Origin: Phenylobacterium deserti
GTDB lineage: Bacteria > Pseudomonadota > Alphaproteobacteria > Caulobacterales > Caulobacteraceae
Assembly (NCBI GenBank): GCA_943332615.1
Contig: CALQQB010000052.1
Span: forward strand, 1-34,371
Direction: 5' to 3'
Length of the DNA stretch: 34,371 nucleotides
Under the pieces are notes generated by a model that did no database searches, was not told where the DNA came from, and was given only the letters and a program-made list of their open reading frames with translations. Shown here in pieces: positions 1 through 6,397 of this stretch. A program made the position numbers and the translations under genes. Position 1 is the first letter of the stretch. Every line of letters starts with the position of its first letter.

Positions 1-67
1 GCCGCACCCGCGCCTCCAGGTCCACATACGAGAACAACGATCCCGTCCGCTCGTCCGAACCACGCAT
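1..67 (-). CDS. IS transposase, N-terminal 22 codons (runs off window edge)
   Basis: An ATG at 67 on the minus strand opens a frame that reaches the window edge. The peptide begins MRGSDERTGSLFSYVDLEAR, which I recognise as the usual N-terminus of IS5/IS1182-type DDE transposases (the DUF772-type N-terminal region). A Shine-Dalgarno-like GAGGTGG lies just upstream of the ATG. The gene reads away from tpiA and out of the window, so whether the element is intact cannot be judged. The family call rests on remembered similarity of a short peptide and on the terminal sequence next to it. The catalytic domain is not visible. Confidence 0.72.
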   Translation of the reverse strand, partial: MRGSDERTGSLFSYVDLEARVR

Positions 68-149
68 CAAACCACCTCAGGCGACCTCTCACCCAGAGTG
101 AATCATGCCGAGTCCTGCGCCGCTACGGACTTCTTCAACAGCCTGCTAA
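1..149 (-). mobile_element. Insertion sequence end (IS1182/IS5-like), partial
   Basis: The transposase N-terminus at 1-67 is preceded on the minus strand by about 60 bp of leader. It ends in a sequence typical of an IS tip: CAGGCTGTTGAAGAAGTCC, read on the minus strand from 145 to 127. The outer boundary is therefore about 145-149, 11 to 15 bp from the tpiA stop codon. The other end and the target duplication lie outside the window. The exact boundary and the family assignment are inferences. Confidence 0.62.
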
Positions 150-159
150 GGCGTTCGAT

Positions 160-903
160 TTAAACCGCCCGGATGATCCCCAGGAAGTCCTCGGCCTTCA
201 AGGACGCCCCGCCGACCAGCGCGCCGCCGACCTCGGATGCGTGCAGGATTTCCGCGGCATTGCCCGGCTTCACCGAGCCCCCGTAGAGAATCGGGACCGC
301 CCTCGCCGCCTCGCCGAACATGTCGATGAGCGTCGATCGGATGGCCTGGTGAACTTCCTCGATCTCGGGCGTGGTGGGCGTCAGGCCCGTCCCGATCGCC
401 CAGACCGGCTCATAGGCGACCGAGAACGCCGTCCCGGCCAGCGCGTCCGGCAACGATCCGCGCACCTGGCTCCTGACAATGTTCAGCGCCTCGCCAGCCT
501 GCCGTTGTTCGAGCGTCTCGCCCACACAGACGATCGGTTCCAGCCCGGCGCGCAGCGCCGCCAAGACCTTGCGGCCGACAACATCATCGGACTCTCGATA
601 GCCGGCCCGCCGTTCCGAGTGACCCAGAATGACCAACTGGGCGCCGGCGTCGGCGAGCATCGCGGCCGACGTGTCCCCCGTGAACGCGCCCGCGTCGTCC
701 CAATGATGGTCCTGACCGCCGATCAGCACCGTGCTGCCGGCCAGGGCCTGAACCATCCGATGAATCAGGATCGCGGGCGGGCAAATCGCCACGCGAGCGG
801 TGGTCACGCCGACCCCGTCGGCGACCGCCCTGGCCTCCGCCAGCGCGGGGCTCAGCCCGTTCATCTTCCAGTTTCCGGCGATCAGCGGCCTCGGCGAGGT
901 CAT
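160..903 (-). CDS. tpiA: Triosephosphate isomerase
   Basis: This cytosolic glycolytic and gluconeogenic enzyme interconverts dihydroxyacetone phosphate and glyceraldehyde 3-phosphate. The 247-residue product has the normal bacterial length. Active-site residues are in their expected places: Asn11 and Lys13 in AGNWKMN, His95 in ILGHSERR and Glu165 in AYEPVWAIGTG. The phosphate-binding GGSVKPGNA and GALVGGASL segments follow near the C-terminus. The ATG at 903 has a good ribosome site (AGGGAG) six bases upstream. The gene is divergent from ppiD, an arrangement I associate with Caulobacterales. An insertion sequence ends only 11-15 bp beyond its stop codon, so the native terminator may be lost or displaced. 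Confidence 0.98.
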   Translation of the reverse strand: MTSPRPLIAGNWKMNGLSPALAEARAVADGVGVTTARVAICPPAILIHRMVQALAGSTVLIGGQDHHWDDAGAFTGDTSAAMLADAGAQLVILGHSERRAGYRESDDVVGRKVLAALRAGLEPIVCVGETLEQRQAGEALNIVRSQVRGSLPDALAGTAFSVAYEPVWAIGTGLTPTTPEIEEVHQAIRSTLIDMFGEAARAVPILYGGSVKPGNAAEILHASEVGGALVGGASLKAEDFLGIIRAV

Positions 904-967
904 GCCCGCTCCCTATTCCAGATATGAGCCCGGGCGGTTAAGCCATGCCGGGACGGCTGTCACGTGC

Positions 968-997
968 TTGCCGGACAGAAGCCCTGTCCACTATACC
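968..997 (+). promoter_or_regulatory. Predicted promoter of ppiD-trpE with operator-like inverted repeat
   Basis: TTGCCG (968-973) and TATACC (992-997) are separated by 18 bp, and the ppiD ATG follows 33 bp downstream. The spacer contains an inverted repeat, GGACAG (973-978) and CTGTCC (984-989), with 5 bp between the arms. A protein bound there would block polymerase. No regulator is encoded nearby, so the operator role is inference. Confidence 0.45.
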
Positions 998-1029
998 GCG
1001 CACTCACGACCCCCCGGGAAAGGACCCGA

Positions 1030-2955
1030 ATGCTCACCGCCATCCGCAACTTCGCGAAATCCTGGCCCGCCAGGATCCTGATGGCCATCCTGGCGGTCAG
1101 CTTCGTCGGCTGGGGGGTGAACGCCACGGGCGTCTCGGCCTTCACCGGCGACCAGGTGATCAAGGCCGGGTCGCGCACGGTCGATTCCATCGCCTTCCGG
1201 CGCGAATACGAGGGCTATCGCAAGGGCCTGGAGCAGCAGAACAACGGCCAGCCGATTCCCCCTGACGTCGCCGAACAGAACCATCTCGACAGCGTCGTGC
1301 TCAACGGCCTGGCGACGCGGGAGTCCTTTGCTGAGCTGCTGAACAAGACCGGCATCCGCCCCTCGGACGGGCTGATCCTGAAGCAGATCGAGAAAATCCC
1401 GGAATTCTTCGACCAGGTCACCGGGCGCTTCGACAAAAAGATCATGCGCGACATCCTGGCCCGCAACGAAGCCACGCCGCAGATGCTCGACGCCCAGATC
1501 CGCGACGGCATCTCCGGCCAATTCTGGGCCAAGGGCCTGCAGAATGGCCTCAACGTGCCGCGCAGCTATGGCGCGCTCGGCGCGGTCTTCGCGCTCGAAA
1601 GCCGCGACCTTACCTATTTCGCACTGCCGAAGGAGGCCGTGGCGCAGCCAGCCCCGCCCACCGACGTGCAGCTCAAGGCCTTCGTCGCGGAGAACAAGTC
1701 GGCGCTGACCTTGCCCGATATGCGCGAGCTCACCCTGGTGGGCTTCTCGCCGGCCACGGTCTCATCGGCCGCAGGCCCGATCGACCCCGCGGAGCTCAAG
1801 AAGCGCTACGACTTCCGCAAGGACACGCTCTCCAAGCCGGAGACCCGCACCCTGGTGCAGATTTCCGCCAGGAGCGCGACCGTCGCGCAACAGGCCGCCG
1901 CCCGCCTGACCAAGGGTGAAGATCCGGCCGCCATCGCCAAGTCGCTGGGCGTGGTCCCGGTGGAGTTCAACGGCAAGCCCGCCACCGCGATCCCCGATCG
2001 CAAGGTCGCCGAGGCCGCGTTCAAGGCGACACCCGGCCAGGTGATCACCGTGCAGGGCGATCTGGGCCTTGCGGTCGTCAAGGTCATCGCCGTGGTTCCC
2101 GGGACGGCGATCAGCATGGAGGAAATCCGGCCGATGCTGGAGGCCGAGATCCGCAAGGAGCAGGCCGCCGAAAAGGCCTACGCCCAGTCCCAGGCCTTCG
2201 AGGACGCGCGCCAGGGTGGCGCCAGCATGGCTGACGCCGCGACCAAGGCCGGTGTCACCGCCCAGCGGATGCCCCAGATCACCGCTCAAGGCGCCGCCGC
2301 CAACGGCCAGCCGCTCAACCTGCCTCCGAAGATCCTGCAGGTCGCCTTCTCCCTGCCGGCCGGCGGCGAGAGTGAGATCACCGAACTCGGCGACGGCGTC
2401 TCCTTCGCCGTGCGCGTCGAAAAGGTGATCCCCGCCCATGTTCCGCCGCTGGACGAGATCCGTCCTCAGGTGACCGCCGTCTGGATGCAGCGCGAACTGG
2501 TGAAAGCTTTGGAGCAGAAGGCCAAAGCGCTCAGCGCCCGGGTCGAAAAGGGCGAAAGCATCGAGGCTGTCGCCGCCTCGGCCGGCTTGCCGATCGTCCG
2601 CGTTCCCGGACTGACCCGGCAGAGCGCGCAGGCCCATCCTGAGGTCCCGCAGGCCGTCATGGGCCGCGCCTTCGGCGCCAAGCCCGGCGAGGTTTGGACC
2701 GCCCGGGCTCCGCAGGCCCTGGTCGTCGGCCGCGTCGACAATGTGCGAATGGATGCCAGCCCCAACGCCGCCCAGCTGGCGGAGGGCAGCCGCGCCCAGC
2801 TGAGTCAGGCGGTGTTCCGTGAAATGGGCAACGCCGCCCAAGCCTATGCGCGGATCAAGCTGAAGACCAAGACCGACCCGGTGCGCGCTCGCGCGGCGGC
2901 CGGCTTCGAGCCCCTGGAGAAGGGCAAAGCCAAGCCGCCGGAGAAGAAGGGGTGA
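1030..2955 (+). CDS. ppiD: PpiD-like periplasmic peptidyl-prolyl isomerase/chaperone
   Basis: The product is a membrane-anchored folding factor of the SurA_N/parvulin group. The chosen ATG at 1030 gives 641 residues beginning MLTAIRNFAKSWPARILMA. It has a ribosome site (GGAAAGGA) just upstream. An upstream in-frame ATG at 964 lies inside the predicted promoter and is unlikely. A short cytoplasmic N-terminus is followed by one transmembrane helix (about residues 13-32). A SurA_N-like helical chaperone region (about 35-200) and parvulin-like segments in the middle (about 230-370) come next. The C-terminal half repeats helical and parvulin-like blocks, and the tail is Lys/Pro-rich. This matches PpiD in length and topology. 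It overlaps trpE by 4 bp (GTGA), so the two are translationally coupled. Confidence 0.88.
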   Translation: MLTAIRNFAKSWPARILMAILAVSFVGWGVNATGVSAFTGDQVIKAGSRTVDSIAFRREYEGYRKGLEQQNNGQPIPPDVAEQNHLDSVVLNGLATRESFAELLNKTGIRPSDGLILKQIEKIPEFFDQVTGRFDKKIMRDILARNEATPQMLDAQIRDGISGQFWAKGLQNGLNVPRSYGALGAVFALESRDLTYFALPKEAVAQPAPPTDVQLKAFVAENKSALTLPDMRELTLVGFSPATVSSAAGPIDPAELKKRYDFRKDTLSKPETRTLVQISARSATVAQQAAARLTKGEDPAAIAKSLGVVPVEFNGKPATAIPDRKVAEAAFKATPGQVITVQGDLGLAVVKVIAVVPGTAISMEEIRPMLEAEIRKEQAAEKAYAQSQAFEDARQGGASMADAATKAGVTAQRMPQITAQGAAANGQPLNLPPKILQVAFSLPAGGESEITELGDGVSFAVRVEKVIPAHVPPLDEIRPQVTAVWMQRELVKALEQKAKALSARVEKGESIEAVAASAGLPIVRVPGLTRQSAQAHPEVPQAVMGRAFGAKPGEVWTARAPQALVVGRVDNVRMDASPNAAQLAEGSRAQLSQAVFREMGNAAQAYARIKLKTKTDPVRARAAAGFEPLEKGKAKPPEKKG

Positions 2956-4484
2956 AGACAGAGCCGCCGTTCGAGGCCTTTCGCTCGACCTTCGACGGCG
3001 GCGCGCCCCAGGTGGTCTGGACGCGGCTGATCGACGACCTGGAAACCCCGGTCTCGGCCTTCCTGAAGATCGGCCACGGCCGGCCCTATGCCTTCCTGTT
3101 CGAGTCGGTGGAGGGCGGCGCCTTCCGGGCGCGCTATTCGATCATCACCATCAACCCGGACCTCGTCTGGCGCTGCCGGGGCGACCAGGCGGAGATCGCC
3201 CAGGGCGACGAGATCGTGGCGGGCCGCTTCTCGCCCCAGGCGGGCGGCGCGCTCAACTCCCTGCGCGACCTGCTCGCCGCCTCGCGGATCGAGCTGCCCG
3301 CGGGCCTGCCGCCCATGGCCGCGGGCGTGTTCGGCGCCATCGGCTACGACATGATCCGGCTGGTCGAGCGTCTGCCCAACGTCAATCCGGATCCGCTGAA
3401 CCTGCCGGACAGCGTGCTGACCCGGCCCTCAATCGTCGCCATCTTCGACGCGATCGCCCAGGAGATCATCCTGGTGACGGCGGTGCGTCCGGACGGCGGC
3501 TCGGCCACCGACGCCTACGCCGCCGCTGAAGGCCGGCTGCAGGCGGTGATCGAGGACCTCAAGAAGCCGACCCCGCCCCTGCGCGGCGACGCGGCGCCCC
3601 AGCCCGACGCCTTCACAACGCCAGTTTCCCGCGAAACCTACCGAGGCATCGTCGAGACCGCCAAGGCCTACGTCCAGGCCGGCGACGTCTTCCAGGTGGT
3701 GCCCAGCCACCGGTTCCGCGCGCCCTTCCCGCACGACCCCCTGGCCCTCTACCGGTCCCTGCGGCGGACCAACCCCTCGCCGTTCCTGTTCTTCCTGGAC
3801 TTCGGCGACTTCCACCTGGTGGGCTCCTCGCCGGAGATTCTGGTGCGGCTGCGCGATGGCAAGATCACCATCCGCCCGATCGCCGGCACCCGCCCGCGCG
3901 GCGCCACGCCGGAAGAGGACCGCGCGCTCGAACAGGAGCTGATGGCCGACCCCAAGGAACATGCTGAGCACCTGATGCTGCTGGACCTGGGCCGCAACGA
4001 CGTGGGCCGGGTCGCCATGCTGAAGTCCCGCGGCGCCAACGAGCCCTCTCAGCCGACGCGTGGCCCCCGCGTGCGCGTCACCGCCAGCTTCTTCGTGGAG
4101 CGCTACAGCCACGTCATGCACCTGGTCTCCAACGTCGAGGGCGACGCCCCCGAGGGCCTGGACCCAGTGGACGTGGTCATGGCAGCCCTCCCCGCCGGCA
4201 CGCTCAGCGGCGCCCCCAAGGTGCGGGCCATGGAGATCATCGACGAGTTGGAGACCGAGAAGCGCGGCCTCACCTACGCCGGAGCCGTCGGCTACTTCGG
4301 CTCGGACGGCTCGGTGGACACCTGCATCGTCCTGCGCACCGCCCTGATCAAGGACGGAACCTGCTACGTCCAGGCTGGCGGCGGCGTGGTCGCCGACAGC
4401 GACCCTGACGCCGAATACGACGAGACCCTCCACAAGGCGCGCGCCATCCGCACGGCGGCGGTGGAGAGCTGGCGGTTCGTGTAG
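2952..4484 (+). CDS. trpE: Anthranilate synthase component I
   Basis: This is the 510-residue large subunit that converts chorismate to anthranilate, using ammonia supplied by the TrpG glutaminase, in tryptophan synthesis. An N-terminal domain carries the feedback-site motif FLFESVEGG (about residues 48-56). The C-terminal chorismate-binding domain has PIAGTRPRGAT, the DPKEHAEHLMLLDLGRND block and the LPAGTLSGAPKVRAMEIIDELE block. The start is a GTG at 2952 that overlaps the ppiD stop. There is no recognisable trpG, trpD or trpC downstream. These genes commonly follow trpE in Caulobacter, so the operon looks interrupted or rearranged after this gene. TrpG must be encoded elsewhere. Confidence 0.97.
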   Translation: MKTEPPFEAFRSTFDGGAPQVVWTRLIDDLETPVSAFLKIGHGRPYAFLFESVEGGAFRARYSIITINPDLVWRCRGDQAEIAQGDEIVAGRFSPQAGGALNSLRDLLAASRIELPAGLPPMAAGVFGAIGYDMIRLVERLPNVNPDPLNLPDSVLTRPSIVAIFDAIAQEIILVTAVRPDGGSATDAYAAAEGRLQAVIEDLKKPTPPLRGDAAPQPDAFTTPVSRETYRGIVETAKAYVQAGDVFQVVPSHRFRAPFPHDPLALYRSLRRTNPSPFLFFLDFGDFHLVGSSPEILVRLRDGKITIRPIAGTRPRGATPEEDRALEQELMADPKEHAEHLMLLDLGRNDVGRVAMLKSRGANEPSQPTRGPRVRVTASFFVERYSHVMHLVSNVEGDAPEGLDPVDVVMAALPAGTLSGAPKVRAMEIIDELETEKRGLTYAGAVGYFGSDGSVDTCIVLRTALIKDGTCYVQAGGGVVADSDPDAEYDETLHKARAIRTAAVESWRFV

Positions 4485-4531
4485 GGGCGGTCGCGGCGGA
4501 CCGCGATGCCACCCCCCGCCTGCCACAAATG

Positions 4532-4563
4532 TTGACCCGCCGGCACATGTTCCTTATATGTTC
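4532..4563 (+). promoter_or_regulatory. LexA (SOS) box overlapping a promoter
   Basis: GTTC (4549-4552), seven bases (CTTATAT), then GTTC (4560-4563) matches exactly the direct-repeat LexA box GTTC-N7-GTTC known from Caulobacter and other alphaproteobacteria. It overlaps a plus-strand promoter-like pair, TTGACC (4532-4537) and TTATAT (4554-4559), spaced 16 bp, so bound LexA would cover the -10. A weaker minus-strand promoter can also be drawn. No convincing SOS gene follows on either strand: rightward come two tiny GTG frames of 10-11 codons and then the korB fragment. Confidence 0.62.
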
Positions 4564-4645
4564 CGGATCTCCCCCGTGAAGGGGCGGGAGGGGGCGAGCC
4601 GCCGGTACTGAGCTGCGACGCACCGTGATCACCCGCCGCGCTCGC

Positions 4646-4911
4646 GCCTGGAGGTAGCCCAGGGCCTGGGCCCGGTTGGCGGTGTTGTAGCTGACGTGGA
4701 TCGGGTCGCGGGGCATGATCACGTCGAGGGTGTTCACCGCCTCGTTGGGCTCGCGCACATAGTCGAAGCTCTTGGTGGAGCCGACGTGGTTGTTGAACGG
4801 CACGCAAGGGGAGATGCAGTCGATGAAGGCGGCGCCCTTATGCGCCAGGCTGACCATGTCGATGCCAGCGTCGGTGTTGACCACGCCCTTCTTGGACTTC
4901 GAGCCGCGGTC
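4646..4911 (-). pseudogene. Decayed fragment of korB with two internal in-frame deletions
   Basis: This stretch is a second copy of part of korB (6567-6991), in the same orientation. By hand alignment about 260 of 266 bases are identical, with six substitutions, three of them amino-acid changing (Pro to Thr, His to Pro, Gln to Pro). Two blocks present in korB are missing. One is 84 bp between GCCAGGC repeats (6840-6846 and 6924-6930). The other is 75 bp between TTGTAG repeats (6606-6611 and 6681-6686). Each loss leaves one repeat copy and preserves the frame. The fragment corresponds to KorB residues 155-296, lacking 178-205 and 258-282. It has no TPP motif and lacks three of the four candidate cluster cysteines (34, 37 and 68). 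An open minus-strand frame (5007 to 4348) runs through it, but its ends look non-coding. It is almost certainly non-functional. Confidence 0.85.
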
Positions 4912-5091
4912 CGCGCCCGGCGGTTCTTGCTCGGCGGCACGGAGACTCTTTCGCTCCCGGCCACCCCCACCACCACCCATTCTTCGACGGGCGATACCCT
5001 CATCCACTTCGTGGGGCAGGATGGACGTCGAGCTCTCCCGCAGCCTGCCACCGCAATCCTGGCTGAGCGCCTTCGACCTAACCCTAACTTT
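4912..5091. other. Unassigned intergenic sequence right of the korB fragment
   Basis: Homology to korB stops abruptly at 4911. The next 180 bp contain short open frames on both strands but none with a ribosome site, a recognisable motif or a sensible start. The bases are GC-rich with a CCACC-rich patch near 4960-4978. I see no gene here. It may be leftover sequence from the rearrangement that placed the fragment. Confidence 0.4.
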
Positions 5092-5159
5092 CGATAGTCC
5101 ATTTCGCTATCGGACGATGAATTGCCGCACTGCCGCAGAGCCGCGATAGTCAAGCTATC
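5092..5159 (+). promoter_or_regulatory. Predicted promoter of the PEP-CTERM gene with two GATAG/CTATC inverted repeats
   Basis: TTGCCG (5122-5127) and GATAGT (5145-5150) are spaced 17 bp, giving a transcript start near 5157 and a leader of about 30 bases. Two inverted repeats share the same half-site. The first is CGATAG (5092-5097) with CTATCG (5107-5112), 9 bp apart. The second is GATAG (5145-5149) with CTATC (5155-5159), 5 bp apart. One lies upstream of the -35 and the other covers the -10. This looks like a two-site operator, but no cognate regulator is in the window. Confidence 0.42.
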
Positions 5160-5187
5160 AGTCGTTCAGTGCTGCGGAGCGTACCCC

Positions 5188-6318
5188 TTGAAGTTCCCCA
5201 TCCTTATCGCATCCGTCGCCACCTGCGCCCTCGCTGCCGCCTCCGGCGCCCTGGCCGCTCCGCTGGTCACCCTTCAGGCGGTCTCGCCCTCGGCCTACCC
5301 GGGCTATGACGCCAAGTACGCGGTCGATAAGGGCCCCGGGTCAGCGACCACCGACTGGGCCGCGCACAGCACCGGCGTCGGCTCCTATCTCGACGTGGCC
5401 ATCGGCGGCAATGTCGGGGTGACCACAGCCACGGTCACCGACCGGGTCACCTCGGGCGGTGGCAATGGCGGTTTCGTCGGCGGCCTCTACGACTACACCA
5501 CCAGCTTCTCGATCACCCCCATCTCGGCGCTCGGCGGCGTGGCGGTGGGAGCTTCCCAGGTGTTCAGCTTCTCCGCGCCGGCCTCGCCAGGGTCACCCGC
5601 CGATTTCGCGCACGCCGTCAGCCTCTCCACGCCCATCGAGAGCGGCTTCCTGCGATACCAGGTTCTGGCCGCCAATGGCGCGAACCCCGGCCTGTCGAAC
5701 ATCAGCCTGCAGGGCGTGACCCTGTCGAATCTACTCGCCAATCCGGACTTCAGCGCCGGCAATACGGGCTTCTCCTCGGGCTATGCCTACGTGGCGGTGG
5801 CAGGTCCCATGGCCCTGTACGCGCCGGGAACCTACGGCATAGGCTCAAGCCCCTCCGACTACCACGACCAGTGGTCCGCGTTCGGCGACCACACCACGGG
5901 CGACGGCGCGATGCTCATCCTCAACGGCGCGGAAAGCGGGGCCTCCTTCTGGTCGCAGGTCGTGCCGGTGGCCAAGAACCGCGCCTACGACTTCACCGGA
6001 TGGCTGGCCTCGTCCTACGCCGCCAGCCCCGCGAACGTACAGCTGACCATCAATGGACAGCCGGTGGGTGGCCTCGGCGCCGCGGCGACTCCGGGCGTCT
6101 GGAGCCGCTTCTCGACCAGCTGGTACTCGGGCGAAGCCGCCACGGCCACCCTGCGCCTGACGGACCTGAACCCCGCATTTTCAGGCAACGATTTCGCTCT
6201 GGACGACCTGCGCTTCTCAGCGGCGGTACCCGAGCCGGCGGCATGGACCTTGATGCTGGTGGGCTTCGGCCTGACCGGCGCGGCGGTTCGCCGCCGCCGT
6301 GCGGCGATCATGGCCTAA
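5188..6318 (+). CDS. PEP-CTERM sorting-domain surface protein (TTG start)
   Basis: This is an exported protein of about 376 residues and unknown function. TTG at 5188 is the best start: it follows GGAG by 9 bases and opens directly on a signal peptide, KFPILIASVATCALAAASGALA, with cleavage likely before APL. The in-frame ATG at 5122 would add 22 residues ahead of the signal, and it coincides with the predicted -35. The mature part is Gly/Ser/Ala-rich and beta-like. A segment at about residues 180-340 resembles a carbohydrate-binding jelly-roll (NPDFSAGNTGF, LILNGAESGASFWSQ). The C-terminus (about 347-376) has VPEPAAWTLMLVGFGLTGAA and then four arginines. This is the alphaproteobacterial PEPxxW-CTERM signal processed by an exosortase. 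No exosortase is in the window. It converges on korB. Confidence 0.85.
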   Translation: MKFPILIASVATCALAAASGALAAPLVTLQAVSPSAYPGYDAKYAVDKGPGSATTDWAAHSTGVGSYLDVAIGGNVGVTTATVTDRVTSGGGNGGFVGGLYDYTTSFSITPISALGGVAVGASQVFSFSAPASPGSPADFAHAVSLSTPIESGFLRYQVLAANGANPGLSNISLQGVTLSNLLANPDFSAGNTGFSSGYAYVAVAGPMALYAPGTYGIGSSPSDYHDQWSAFGDHTTGDGAMLILNGAESGASFWSQVVPVAKNRAYDFTGWLASSYAASPANVQLTINGQPVGGLGAAATPGVWSRFSTSWYSGEAATATLRLTDLNPAFSGNDFALDDLRFSAAVPEPAAWTLMLVGFGLTGAAVRRRRAAIMA

Positions 6319-6322
6319 ACCT

Positions 6323-6381
6323 CACGCCGGCGTGTGAAGCGCCGCCGGTGTTCGGATCGGCGGCGCTGTCACGTCTGTGAC
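6323..6381. terminator. Cluster of three hairpins between convergent genes
   Basis: Three stem-loops lie between the PEP-CTERM stop and the korB stop. They are a perfect palindrome CACGCCGGCGTG (6323-6334), a 9-bp stem AGCGCCGCC/GGCGGCGCT (6338-6346 with 6359-6367, loop 12) and GTCAC/GTGAC (6368-6372 with 6377-6381). None is followed by a real T-run. The position suggests bidirectional termination or protection of 3' ends. Confidence 0.5.
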
Positions 6382-6397
6382 GATGCGCGGCAGGACG

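Noticed and set aside
4348..5007. Minus-strand 219-codon frame through the korB fragment as a functional gene
   Set aside because: Only the middle resembles KorB, with two blocks missing and no TPP motif. The N-terminal part is Arg/Gly-rich noise and the C-terminal part runs antisense into trpE.
5077..5088. Telomere-like CCTAACCCTAAC
   Set aside because: Only two units, not an array, in a chromosomal intergenic region; chance is sufficient.
5122..5187. ATG at 5122 as start of the PEP-CTERM gene
   Set aside because: It coincides with the predicted -35 and would place 22 residues with three Cys ahead of a clean signal peptide; the TTG at 5188 has a ribosome site.
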